From Flavobacterium sp. (lineage in GTDB: Bacteria > Bacteroidota > Bacteroidia > Flavobacteriales > Flavobacteriaceae), in NCBI RefSeq assembly GCF_004211145.1, contig NZ_SEBS01000001.1, positions 175,116-239,115 of the forward strand: DNA of 64,000 nt, in the 5' to 3' direction. Within the stretch, counting starts at the first letter, position 1, and every line of letters starts with the position of its first letter. The translations under genes were made by a program, and so were the position numbers. The notes below the pieces were generated by a model. It did no database searches, was not told where the DNA came from, and saw only the letters and a program-made list of their open reading frames with translations. This document shows positions 47,058 through 55,313 of the stretch, piece after piece.

Positions 47058-47106
47058 TTAACACGGAATTTTAGTGGGATTTTGTAATTTGAACCAAATA
47101 AAATCA

Positions 47107-49047
47107 ATGTCAAAAACCTGCTGCAAACCGCAAGAAGACGATCACGATCACGACGACCATGATCATGATCACGACCATTCGGGTGAATCTTCAGGTTGGA
47201 AAGGCCATTGGGCGTTGCTATTGGCGATCGCGATCTTGTTCATCTTACTCACCGCCGAATATGGATTTTCAATCCTACCTAAGTTTCCGATAAATCTTGT
47301 CATGTATTCGATCGCGTATCTGCTCGCGGGTTACAACGTTTTGTACCTCGCGTATCGAAAAGCGATCAGGTTCGACTTTTTCAACGAGTTCTTTTTGATG
47401 AGCGTGGCGACTATCGGCGCGTTCGCGATCGGGTCATATAGTGAAGGCGTCGCCGTAATGGCATTTTATTCCATCGGGGAATGGTTCCAGGACGAAGCCG
47501 TGAACCGCGCCAAACGCAGCATAAAGGCGTTACTCGACATCAGGCCCGAATCGGTTGGCGTGAAGCGAGACGGGAAAACCGAGAACGTGCACCCGAGCGA
47601 AGTCGAAATCGGTGAAATCATCGAAATCAAACCCGGAGAAAAAGTCGCGCTCGACGGAGAATTAGCGTCGGAGAAAGCATCGTTCAACACCGCTGCATTA
47701 ACAGGAGAAAGCCAGCCCGACCAAAAAAGCGCGGGCGAACCGATCTACGCCGGAATGATCAACCTCAATACTGTCGCTCAAGTAAAAGTCACGGCCAAAT
47801 TCGCCGACAGCAAACTAAGCCGCATCCTCGAAATGGTTCAGGACGCGACGGCCCGGAAATCCCAAACGCAATTGTTCATCAGCCGATTCGCTAAAATCTA
47901 CACGCCGATCGTTTTCGCGTTGGCGCTGCTGGTTTGCGTCGCACCTTATTTTTTTGTGGCCGACTATGAGTTCCGCGAATGGTTTTACCGCGCGTTGGTC
48001 TTCTTGGTCATCAGTTGTCCTTGCGCGCTCGTCGTGTCGATCCCGCTCGGCTACTTCGGAGGAATCGGATTGGCGTCGAGAAACGGAATTTTGTTCAAGG
48101 GTTCGAACTTCCTCGACGTGATGACCAGGATCGACACGGTCGTGATGGACAAAACGGGAACGCTTACCGAAGGCGTTTTCAAGGTGCAGGAAATCAAGTC
48201 GAACGGAATTTCAGAACAGGAACTCCTGGAAACCACAGCCGCGATCGAAAGCCATTCGACGCATCCGATCGGGCTTGCGATCATCGAAAAAGCGGGACGC
48301 GAAACCATATCGGACAAATCGGTTTCGAAAGTCGAGGAAATCGCGGGACACGGTTTGCGAGGCGAAGTCGGTGGACGCGAAGTTTTGGCCGGAAACGTGA
48401 AGTTGCTTCAGAAATTCGGGATCGACTATCCAAAGGAAATCGATAACATCGCGTTTACGTTGGTCGTGGTCGCGATCGATAAAAAATACGCGGGCCATAT
48501 CGTGATCGCCGACCAGATAAAATCGGACGCCAAAAAAGCGATAGCCGAAATGCACGCGCTCGGCATAAAAACCGTCATGCTTTCAGGCGACAAGCAAGCC
48601 GTCGTGGACGAAGTGGCGAAATTACTCTCGATCGATTCGGCTTTCGGGAATTTATTGCCTGAAGGAAAAGTCGAAAGAGTCCAGGAACTCAAGGACGCGG
48701 GCAAGAAAATCGCGTTCGTGGGCGACGGAATCAACGATGCGCCCGTAGTTGCGTTAGCCGACGCCGGAATCGCAATGGGCGGACTGGGCAGCGACGCGAC
48801 GATCGAAACCGCTGACATCGTAATCCAGAACGACCAACCTTCAAAAATCGTCTCGGCTATCAAAGTCGGGAAAATCACGCGCAATGTGGTTTGGCAAAAT
48901 ATAATATTGGCAATGGCCGTGAAAGTTGCGGTTCTGGCTCTGGGCGCGAGCGGCGTTGCGAATTTATGGGAAGCCGTGATCGCCGATGTCGGAGTCGCGT
49001 TGCTCGCGATCTTGAACGCGGTCCGGATCCAGCGCATGAAACTTTAG
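47107..49047 (+). CDS. heavy-metal P1B-type ATPase (Zn/Cd/Pb exporter type)
   Basis: A 646-residue pump that exports soft divalent metals across the inner membrane. The start MSKTCCKPQEDDHDHDDHD has two cysteines and a His/Asp-rich metal-binding tail in place of a full HMA domain. Landmarks: TGESQP actuator loop, SCPCALV metal site (residue ~303), phosphorylation Asp348 in DKTGTLTEG, HP dipeptide in SHSTHPIGLA, and GDGINDAP. The CPC motif and no GMT copper pattern favour zinc, cadmium or lead over copper. Confidence 0.94.
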   Translation: MSKTCCKPQEDDHDHDDHDHDHDHSGESSGWKGHWALLLAIAILFILLTAEYGFSILPKFPINLVMYSIAYLLAGYNVLYLAYRKAIRFDFFNEFFLMSVATIGAFAIGSYSEGVAVMAFYSIGEWFQDEAVNRAKRSIKALLDIRPESVGVKRDGKTENVHPSEVEIGEIIEIKPGEKVALDGELASEKASFNTAALTGESQPDQKSAGEPIYAGMINLNTVAQVKVTAKFADSKLSRILEMVQDATARKSQTQLFISRFAKIYTPIVFALALLVCVAPYFFVADYEFREWFYRALVFLVISCPCALVVSIPLGYFGGIGLASRNGILFKGSNFLDVMTRIDTVVMDKTGTLTEGVFKVQEIKSNGISEQELLETTAAIESHSTHPIGLAIIEKAGRETISDKSVSKVEEIAGHGLRGEVGGREVLAGNVKLLQKFGIDYPKEIDNIAFTLVVVAIDKKYAGHIVIADQIKSDAKKAIAEMHALGIKTVMLSGDKQAVVDEVAKLLSIDSAFGNLLPEGKVERVQELKDAGKKIAFVGDGINDAPVVALADAGIAMGGLGSDATIETADIVIQNDQPSKIVSAIKVGKITRNVVWQNIILAMAVKVAVLALGASGVANLWEAVIADVGVALLAILNAVRIQRMKL

Positions 49048-49053
49048 GTTCCG

Positions 49054-49548
49054 ATGATCGACGCAATAGAAATTTCGATTTTGATAATTTTCGCGATAAC
49101 GGTTTTTTCGGCCGTTTCTTTTTCAATAATCGCGGTCTCAAGTATGAAGCGAGGAAGTTTGATCGGCGGATTGAAGCGTTCCAAATTGGGTTTTCCTTCG
49201 TTGATCGCCACGATATTCGGCGTCTTGGTTACGTTCCTGCTTCACTCGTATGAAAACCAACTTATTCGTGACGAGATAAAGATCTTTTCGAGTAAACCAG
49301 GATTCGAAATCATCGCGGACGGGAAAGTCGACCCTTTTCTAATTTATCCATTTAAAGGTATCAGAAAACCAAGGTCCATCGGACATACGTTCGACGATAA
49401 AGTCAAAATCGTCTTGAAGGCAGGAAACGACAGCATGGATTTGAGGATCGAACGAAAGAAAAACAGCTCTGTTGGATTTTGGGTATATTCGGAAGAACAC
49501 TTTTTGGCGAGCGCCATTTGTGTCGGCGAAATCAGTCTTCATTATTGA
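49054..49548 (+). CDS. hypothetical membrane-anchored protein
   Basis: A 164-residue protein starting 6 bases after the metal ATPase stop, so probably co-transcribed. Two membrane helices (~7-28 and ~46-64) flank a basic loop (SMKRGSLIGGLKRSKLG). A ~95-residue beta-rich C-terminal domain (FSSKPGFEIIADGKVDPFLIYPFKG...) follows. No family recognised; a link to metal stress is only positional. Confidence 0.65.
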   Translation: MIDAIEISILIIFAITVFSAVSFSIIAVSSMKRGSLIGGLKRSKLGFPSLIATIFGVLVTFLLHSYENQLIRDEIKIFSSKPGFEIIADGKVDPFLIYPFKGIRKPRSIGHTFDDKVKIVLKAGNDSMDLRIERKKNSSVGFWVYSEEHFLASAICVGEISLHY

Positions 49549-49560
49549 GTTTGCGTCGCG

Positions 49561-50014
49561 CTAATCACAAGTGTTGTTTGCGTGCCTGACCGTCAGTTGC
49601 CATCTACCGACATTATTTTTCATCCAAATGTTCGTGTAACGGCGCGACAATCTTTTTTTCGCATTCGGCGCTCCCGCGGCAGGAACGACAATTTCGCTTC
49701 CCATGACGACGACCATGTCTTTGTAGAATAGAAATTTTTCAGGTGTTCGCGAAAATTCGGTGTAGCGGATCGTGCCTTTTTTGATCAGGTCGAGCAACTC
49801 TTTTTTCTCGTTGACGATTCGGTTCGTCGGATGATTTACGGTTATGTCGTCGCTCATCAAGCTGTCCAACGCAATCGAATTGCCTTCGAAAATCGCTTTT
49901 GCATGCGCCAAATCGAGCTCCTTGATTAGCTTTGAGTCCGGCGGTTTCAAATTCGTTTTGGGCCAAAGCTGAAATTGAAATAAAAAACACCGATAACAAT
50001 ATTGCGATTCTCAT
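49561..50014 (-). pseudogene. secreted NTF2-like (DUF4440) protein, frameshifted
   Basis: The signal peptide (MRIAILLSVFFISISALAQ, from 50014) is in one frame and the DUF4440 body (PPDSKLIKELDLAHAKAIFEGNSIALDSLMSDDI...) in another. Dropping one base from the A4 run at 49956-49959 (minus strand) joins them as ...ALAQTNLKPPDSKLIKEL, a plausible mature N-terminus. The body is complete to WQLTVRHANNTCD. This is either a fresh inactivation or a homopolymer error. Function of DUF4440 proteins varies; none can be assigned. Confidence 0.75.
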
Positions 50015-50109
50015 GATTCCTGTTTTAGCGTGTCACTAAAGTAGAAAATTAATCCAAAGACGACTTAACTATCTTTCAGTCAATTCGTTGAACGCAATAA
50101 TGCAGCTAA

Positions 50110-50550
50110 TCAACGTGCGGAAGTTCTCAGGAATTCTTTCCAGACCTGTTTGAGTTCGTCGGCGACGTCATTTTTTATGGAGATGCCCGACGATTGCGTG
50201 GACCAATGTTGTTTCGACAAAATTCCGGAATTCAGCGTTTCCATGTCGAGAATCCGTTCCGTGAACGGGTCGCGCAACGTTTCGAAGTTGATCATCACGC
50301 GAATCCTGTGCTTGCCGCTGTGGTTCGTGCCTTCAAATGGTTCTGACGATACGAAGCCCGAACCGATTATGCCGCGCGGTTCTTTGCCGAGTTTTATCAG
50401 AAACGCCGCATCGCCGATCTTCACCGATTTATGGCTCGCGCAACTCCAATCCTCGACGAAAATTCCGGTTTGCCTGAGTTCGAGAATGTCATCTTTGAGA
50501 GTCGGCCATTTCCATTTCTCGGCGTTCCATGCAAATAGGAATGTTTTCAT
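50110..50550 (-). CDS. EVE/PUA-like domain protein
   Basis: A 146-residue cytoplasmic protein. MKTFLFAWNAEKWKWPTL, WSCASHKSVKIGDAAFLIKLGKEPRGIIGSGFVSS resembles the EVE-like (PUA-superfamily) N-terminal domain found in some HNH restriction endonucleases and McrB-type proteins. There it reads modified bases. Here it stands alone with no nuclease domain and no restriction genes nearby. A regulatory or RNA-binding role is possible. Assignment rests on remembered pattern. Confidence 0.65.
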   Translation of the reverse strand: MKTFLFAWNAEKWKWPTLKDDILELRQTGIFVEDWSCASHKSVKIGDAAFLIKLGKEPRGIIGSGFVSSEPFEGTNHSGKHRIRVMINFETLRDPFTERILDMETLNSGILSKQHWSTQSSGISIKNDVADELKQVWKEFLRTSAR

Positions 50551-50588
50551 GGTTTAAAGTTAACCTAAAATGTGATCGGGATTCGTCC

Positions 50589-50713
50589 GCGTTAGGGATA
50601 GCAGCAGAAATCCTTTTGTCGCGATGAGCTTGTCGAATCGCGACAAAAGATTGGAGCGGATAGCCCGACGGCGGCGAGGCAAATGCGAATAGCTTTTGCC
50701 TCGCCGCCGGAAC
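50589..50713. repeat. REP-like palindromic element, copy D
   Basis: GCGTTAGGGATAGCAGCAG, then a perfect 13-bp hairpin (CTTTTGTCGCGAT against ATCGCGACAAAAG), then GGAGCGGATAGCCCGACGG. A second hairpin (GGCGGCGAGGCAAA... TTTGCCTCGCCGCC) and a tail GAACGCACAAA run up to the DUF4142 gene end. Confidence 0.8.
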
Positions 50714-50724
50714 GCACAAAAAAT

Positions 50725-51219
50725 TTACTTCATCGATTGTTTGATCGCTTTTACGCCCGATAAGTGTTTTTCGATCATGGGCAAAAATTCCGTGGCGAAT
50801 TGCATGACGTCGATGTCGCTGTATTTGCTGGCTTTTTTGAATTGCTTGACGTCGCGCTTGTGGTCGATTTTTATCATGCTTAGGAATTTCCTGTCGAAAT
50901 CGGCTCCGGTTTTTTCACTGAGTTTGGTGAGCGCCTTTTGCTTTTTGTCGCTGATTGCTTTTGGCAACATCACGTTTTTCTTTGCGGCCACTTTTTCGAG
51001 TTCGCCGAGTAACGCAGTTTGGTCTTTCACCATCCATTCGCCGTAGTCGCGTATGTCTTTCGTGGTTCCTTTTTGGATGGCGAGTTTGCCTTCTTCGCGA
51101 TCCATCATGCGCGCGTCGGCGGCCTCGGTTAGGAAACGTGCGATTTCTTTTGGATCGGTCGGTTTTACCGTAAACGCCAATGTTACGGCGAGAACGAATG
51201 TGAGGATGATTGCTTTCAT
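50725..51219 (-). CDS. exported DUF4142 family protein
   Basis: A 164-residue protein with a signal peptide (MKAIILTFVLAVTLAFT) and a helical ferritin-like DUF4142 domain (~25-160: DPKEIARFLTEAADARMMDREEGKLAIQKGTTKDIRDYGEWMVKDQTALLGELEKVA...). Family function is unknown; members are often stress-related and predicted periplasmic. Single gene with a REP-like element downstream. Confidence 0.88.
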   Translation of the reverse strand: MKAIILTFVLAVTLAFTVKPTDPKEIARFLTEAADARMMDREEGKLAIQKGTTKDIRDYGEWMVKDQTALLGELEKVAAKKNVMLPKAISDKKQKALTKLSEKTGADFDRKFLSMIKIDHKRDVKQFKKASKYSDIDVMQFATEFLPMIEKHLSGVKAIKQSMK

Positions 51220-51334
51220 GACTTTTTTTTAGAGTCATAAAGTTCGGTTTCCGGTTGCGGATTACGTTACAGGATTGCGGGTTTCGCGTGTATGTTTCTG
51301 GAAGTCATTGAGTAAAAAAAACTTGTCGCCGAAG

Positions 51335-51475
51335 CAAACTTCAGTAAATGAAAAAAGCTCCTCGATTAAGAGAAGCTTTTGTACCCGGCTCAACCTTTGC
51401 AAGTTTGAGCCCGTGTCTCATTGTCAAAGCAAACGTCCTTAAATGAAAAAAGCTCCTCGATTAAGAGAAGCTTTT
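51335..51475 (-). repeat. tandem tRNA terminators with degenerate tRNA 3' piece
   Basis: On the minus strand the tRNA is followed by a terminator (AAAGCTTCTC ... GAGGAGCTTTTTT). After ~45 bases comes a short T-arm-like piece (AGGTTGAGCCGGGTACAAAAG) and a second copy of the same terminator. About 45 bases are nearly identical between the copies. This looks like a duplication that kept only the tRNA 3' end and terminator. Confidence 0.7.
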
Positions 51476-51476
51476 G

Positions 51477-51556
51477 TACCCGGGGCCGGGCTCGAACCGG
51501 CACGGTTTCCCACAGGTGTTTGAGACCAGCGCGTCTACCAATTCCGCCACCCGGGC
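51477..51556 (-). tRNA. tRNA-Leu (anticodon CAA)
   Basis: The cloverleaf reads on the minus strand: acceptor GCCCGGG/CCCGGGT, D-arm GGCGGAATTGGTAGACGC, anticodon loop CTCAAAC (CAA), class II variable arm TGGGAAACCGT, T-arm GCCGGTTCGAGCCCGGC. The CCA end is not encoded. The anticodon stem CTGGT/ACCTG has one T-T mismatch, which is unusual. A terminator follows. Confidence 0.93.
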
Positions 51557-51662
51557 ATTTTTGATTAGGTAGTAACCGTTTTGTGCGTGCAAATGTAAAA
51601 AGAAATCTTTATTCCAACCAAAAAATTGTAGAAAATATGCTTTCGACTGTCGATTTTATTCC

Positions 51663-51670
51663 TAAATTTG
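51663..51670 (+). promoter_or_regulatory. -7 box of the prs promoter
   Basis: TAAATTTG, exact TAnnTTTG, 53 bases before the prs start. Confidence 0.6.
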
Positions 51671-51723
51671 CACCTCGTTTAAGAAACGCACACACAACTA
51701 ACTACTTAACAACACATTAAACG

Positions 51724-52665
51724 ATGCTAAATCACGAACCGGAAGCAAAGATTTTCGCGTGTACGCAAAGCACCTATTTGGCCGAGAAAATCGCCGAAGC
51801 TTATGGTGCGCCGCTTGGCAAGGTAACGTTCTCTGAATACAGCGATGGTGAATTCCAGCCGTCGTATGAGGAATCGATCCGCGGGATCCGCGTGTTTATC
51901 GTCTGTTCGACGTTTCCGAGCGCCGATAACCTTATGGAACTTTTGCTGATGATCGACGCCGCGAAACGTGCCTCGGCCCGCCACATCACCGCTGTAATCC
52001 CTTACTTCGGATGGGCGCGCCAGGATCGCAAGGACAAGCCGCGTGTTCCGATAGGAGCCAAACTCGTAGCCAAGTTGCTCGAGGCCGCCGGAGCGACACG
52101 CATCATGACGATGGATTTGCACGCTGACCAGATCCAGGGATTTTTTGAGAAACCGGTGGACCATTTGTTCGCCTCGACGATCTTCTTGCCGTATGTGAGA
52201 AGCCTCGCGCTTGAAAACCTTACGATCGCATCGCCTGACATGGGTGGATCGAAACGTGCTTACGCTTATTCCAAGTTCTTGAACTCGGATGTGGTGATTT
52301 GTTATAAGCAACGCAAGGCGGCGAATGTTATCGAATCGATGGAACTCATCGGGGAAGTAAAAGGCCGAAACGTGATCTTGGTCGATGATATGATCGATAC
52401 GGGAGGAACGCTTGCAAAGGCTGCCGATCTGATGATCGAAAAAGGAGCGCTCAGCGTTCGCGCGATTTGTACGCATGCTATCCTTTCAGGTGGCGCGTAT
52501 GAGAAGATCGAGAACTCTCAGTTGACTGAATTGATCGTGACCGATTCGATTCCTTTGAAAAAGCAGTCGCCGAAGATTAAAGTCGTGACCTGTGCCAACC
52601 TTTTCGCCGATGTGATGAAAATGGTTCAGGAGAACAAGTCGATCAGCGGCAAATTTGTAATGTAA
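51724..52665 (+). CDS. prs: ribose-phosphate pyrophosphokinase
   Basis: Makes PRPP from ribose 5-phosphate and ATP for nucleotide, histidine and NAD synthesis. 313 residues, usual length. SDGEFQPSYEESIRG near residue 40, FGWARQDRKDKPRVPIGAKLVA near residue 97, and the PRPP loop VILVDDMIDTGGTLAKAAD near residue 220. Followed 31 bases later by rplY. Confidence 0.97.
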   Translation: MLNHEPEAKIFACTQSTYLAEKIAEAYGAPLGKVTFSEYSDGEFQPSYEESIRGIRVFIVCSTFPSADNLMELLLMIDAAKRASARHITAVIPYFGWARQDRKDKPRVPIGAKLVAKLLEAAGATRIMTMDLHADQIQGFFEKPVDHLFASTIFLPYVRSLALENLTIASPDMGGSKRAYAYSKFLNSDVVICYKQRKAANVIESMELIGEVKGRNVILVDDMIDTGGTLAKAADLMIEKGALSVRAICTHAILSGGAYEKIENSQLTELIVTDSIPLKKQSPKIKVVTCANLFADVMKMVQENKSISGKFVM

Positions 52666-52696
52666 ATTTTAATATTAACTATAATTTTTTTTATCA

Positions 52697-53305
52697 ATGA
52701 AATCGATTACGATTAAAGGATCAGAAAGAGAAAACGTAGGCAAGTCTTCGACAAGGTCGCTACGTGATGCTGGATTGGTTCCGTGCGTAGTATACGGCGG
52801 CGACAAACCAGTGCATTTCTCAGCAGAAGAGAAAGCTTTCAAAAGCTTGGTTTACACACCGAACGCACACACTGTCGTGCTTGATCTTGGTGGAAAATCT
52901 ATCAACGCAATCTTGCAGGATATCCAGGTTCACCCTGTATCTGACAAGATTCTTCACATCGACTTCTTCGAATTGAACGAGAAGAAAGAGATCACGATGG
53001 AAGTTCCTGTGAAAATTACAGGTACGTCTCCAGGTGTTCTTGGTGGTGGTGTTTTGCGTTTGAACACTCGCAAATTGAAAGTGAAAGCCCTTCCGGCCGA
53101 TCTTCCTGACTTTGTGAATGCCGACATTTCAGAACTTGAAATGGGTAACAAATTGTACGTTACAAAATTGGCTGCCGACAAATACAAATTGTTGCACCCT
53201 GACAACACTGTTGTAGCTCAAGTGAGAATTTCACGTGCTGCTATGAAAGCTGCCCAGGAAGCTGCGAAAGCCGCAAAAGCTCCGGCAAAAGGGAAGAAAA
53301 AGTAA
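52697..53305 (+). CDS. rplY: 50S ribosomal protein L25/Ctc
   Basis: A 202-residue 5S-rRNA-binding protein of the large Ctc type. The N-terminal L25 domain ([41 protein letters not shown]) is followed by the TL5-type C-terminal beta domain and an Ala/Lys-rich tail ([18 protein letters not shown]). Downstream of prs, as in many Bacteroidota. Confidence 0.96.
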   Translation: MKSITIKGSERENVGKSSTRSLRDAGLVPCVVYGGDKPVHFSAEEKAFKSLVYTPNAHTVVLDLGGKSINAILQDIQVHPVSDKILHIDFFELNEKKEITMEVPVKITGTSPGVLGGGVLRLNTRKLKVKALPADLPDFVNADISELEMGNKLYVTKLAADKYKLLHPDNTVVAQVRISRAAMKAAQEAAKAAKAPAKGKKK

Positions 53306-53376
53306 GCAATCGTAACGTCGAAGGTCATGACGTCTTAAAGGCTTGGCCGAGACTGCGAAATCATATTTTTTTAAGG

Positions 53377-53407
53377 AAAGCCTCGATGAAAGTCGGGGCT
53401 TTTTTTA
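53377..53407 (+). terminator. terminator of prs-rplY
   Basis: AAAGCCTCGA pairs with TCGGGGCTTT around TGAAAG, followed by a T-run. Confidence 0.8.
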
Positions 53408-53600
53408 TGGTTTGAGGTTTGGGAAGTTTTGAGCGATGGCTTTTAATTTTGGGGTGGTGTGTGGTTTTGGGTGGTGTGCGTGGTTTAAGGGTGATGTGTG
53501 GTTTCAGGATAATGTGGTTTAGGGTGGTGTTTGTGGTTTTGGGATGTTGGATTTCAGGACGGTGGATTTTAGGATAATGTGCGTTTTTTGTGTAGCTGGG
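53408..53600. repeat. G/T-rich degenerate tandem array
   Basis: The plus strand is almost only G, T and a few A, with about six C in the first ~170 bases. It is built of loose 14-20-base units such as GGGTGGTGTGTGGTTTTG, GGTGATGTGTGGTTTCAG and GATAATGTGGTTTA. It lies between the rplY terminator and the convergent SRPBCC gene. No open frame on either strand uses it. Function unknown. Confidence 0.8.
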
Positions 53601-53716
53601 TTGTGTGGAACAGCGCGAACTTGTGGGTGGGTGGCGGTGGCAAATTTATCGTAACGAAATTTCTAATCGGCAACGCCACGATCGTAAACGGAAAGCTACA
53701 CCAGCAAAGCAATCTC

Positions 53717-54205
53717 CTAATTTTCCAATTTGATTTTTAGCGTTTCCAGATCAGTTTGTACCGCTCTCGCGTCGTCGTCAAATTCCTTTTCGGTTTTTCC
53801 TGGCGTTCTAAACAACGTAAATACGACCTCAGTTCCCGAACCGTTCTCTATTACACGCAAATGGCTGTCTACTTTAGTGCCATCGGGTAAAGTCACGACT
53901 TGGTCGATAACACCGAATTCGTTTTTCGGCACGAGTTCGAACTCAATTTTTCCAAGGTCGGTTTCAGCTTCCCAAACCAAATCCGTTTTCTTTCTAACCG
54001 ATTTCACGAAAGCCAACCATTTCGGGAAATTCTCAGGATCCGATGCAAATTCGTAAACCGAATCCTTTGGCCTATTTATGGAAACACTGATATTCTTAGC
54101 TGCAAATGTCATCATGGAATTGATTTTTAGTTGATGCCTCGATTCGGCCCTGTCGCAACTAAAAAGCAGGACAACAGCCACATATAAAGTTAAGAATTTC
54201 ATCCT
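53717..54205 (-). CDS. SRPBCC (START/Bet v1-like) family protein with lipoprotein-like N-terminus
   Basis: About 162 residues from MKFLTLYVAVVLLFSC. Residues ~33-162 form an SRPBCC lipid/hydrophobe-binding fold (ISVSINRPKDSVYEFASDPENFPKWLAFV...GSGTEVVFTLFRTPG). The N-terminal 20 residues look like a lipoprotein signal with lipobox cysteine (LLFSC), unusual for this mostly cytoplasmic family. An internal start at MMTFAAKNISV would give the usual cytoplasmic form. Probably co-transcribed with the hydrolase 20 bases upstream. Confidence 0.78.
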   Translation of the reverse strand, partial: RMKFLTLYVAVVLLFSCDRAESRHQLKINSMMTFAAKNISVSINRPKDSVYEFASDPENFPKWLAFVKSVRKKTDLVWEAETDLGKIEFELVPKNEFGVIDQVVTLPDGTKVDSHLRVIENGSGTEVVFTLFRTPGKTEKEFDDDARAVQTDLETLKIKLEN

Positions 54206-54225
54206 CATCAAAATTTAGTTACACA

Positions 54226-55137
54226 TCATTTAACGTCCGCTTTCGCAAAAATATACGAAATCACATTTCCGACCAATTCCGGATCCTGATTGTGCACGCC
54301 ATGACTATACTGCGGCAACAACATCAAAAAACTGCGATCGTTGGTTGCGATCATTTTCGAATAATGTTCGATCCGCAGATCGTCAAATGCCTTGAACCAA
54401 GGTTTCCCACTCAGACCAAGTTTCGCGTTCATCTCTTCCTCGAATTTTTCACTGCGGCGGTTGTACGCGATCAAAACCGCGACGGGAATGTTGCCCAACG
54501 GTTTCAGGTTTTGGTATTCCGCGAAAAAAGGTTCGCTCGCGCGCAATTCACGTTCGGCTTCCGCGCGCAGACCATTGGGCGTATTTTTGTCCTGCGAAAT
54601 GTCGGTAAGCATTTTCGGCCAAAGTTCACGATAACCGATCTTGCTCTTGGACTGCTTTGTGGCAGCGGCATTCTCAACATCCGACAACATGAAATCCGTC
54701 GGATCGATAAAGACCATTCCCGCCACTTCATCGGGATATTTTGACTCGAACAAACGAACGAACGCGCCACCTATTGAATGTCCGACGAGCAAATACGGCG
54801 GCTTTATCTTGGCCTTTACAAGCAATGTGTGCAATTGGTCAACGACATCGCTGTCGGTCTTCACGGCCGGATCGATTTGGGATTCGCCCAGGCCGTTCCT
54901 GTCATACACGAAATAACTCGCGTCTTTGGGCAGGTATTGGAACACGGTTTCGAAGTTTCCGCCGCCCATTCCCAAGCCGCTTTCGAATACGATTACGGGT
55001 TCATTGGGTTTTCGATTCTCGGATAACGTGATTTTGTAGGCGATTTTCAAATTGTTGAGGATCTGGAATTGCGTCGGCAGTTGGGCGCTTGCAAAAAACG
55101 GGACGAATCCTACAAGGAATAACAAAATTGATTTCAT
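54226..55137 (-). CDS. exported alpha/beta hydrolase
   Basis: A 303-residue protein with signal peptide MKSILLFLVGFVPFFASA. The alpha/beta-hydrolase fold has the oxyanion region FESGLGMGGGNF and nucleophile elbow GHSIGG (near residue 119). The acid is likely in the FIDPTD area and the histidine in QYSHGVHNQDPELV. A periplasmic esterase or lipase-like enzyme with unknown substrate. First gene of a pair with the SRPBCC protein. Confidence 0.88.
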   Translation of the reverse strand: MKSILLFLVGFVPFFASAQLPTQFQILNNLKIAYKITLSENRKPNEPVIVFESGLGMGGGNFETVFQYLPKDASYFVYDRNGLGESQIDPAVKTDSDVVDQLHTLLVKAKIKPPYLLVGHSIGGAFVRLFESKYPDEVAGMVFIDPTDFMLSDVENAAATKQSKSKIGYRELWPKMLTDISQDKNTPNGLRAEAERELRASEPFFAEYQNLKPLGNIPVAVLIAYNRRSEKFEEEMNAKLGLSGKPWFKAFDDLRIEHYSKMIATNDRSFLMLLPQYSHGVHNQDPELVGNVISYIFAKADVK

Positions 55138-55182
55138 GATTGTGATTTGATTGTGATTGATCGCTAAAGTAATGATTAGTAG

Positions 55183-55308
55183 ATTAGAAAATTAGCGGAT
55201 TAGCGGATGATGCGTGTCGCCGAACAAATAATGCGATCGATCTCCTAAACTCCCATTCGCTTATCCGCTAATTTTCTAATTTTCCAATTCCCTAATTCCC
55301 TAATTTTG
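55183..55308. repeat. intergenic word-repeat inverted arms (word ATTAGCGG/CTAATTTTC) ending in the pth promoter
   Basis: ATTAGAAAATTAGCGGAT (55183-55200) and 55263-55280 are a perfect 18-bp inverted repeat. The right side continues in words CTAATTTTC, CAATTCC and CTAATTCC. The last word merges into TAATTTTG (55301-55308), a TAnnTTTG -7 box for pth. Confidence 0.8.
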
Positions 55309-55313
55309 CACCC

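Noticed and set aside
51335..51556. Integrated element with attL/attR at tRNA-Leu
   Set aside because: The duplicated 3' end is only ~90 bases away, with no integrase or cargo between the copies.
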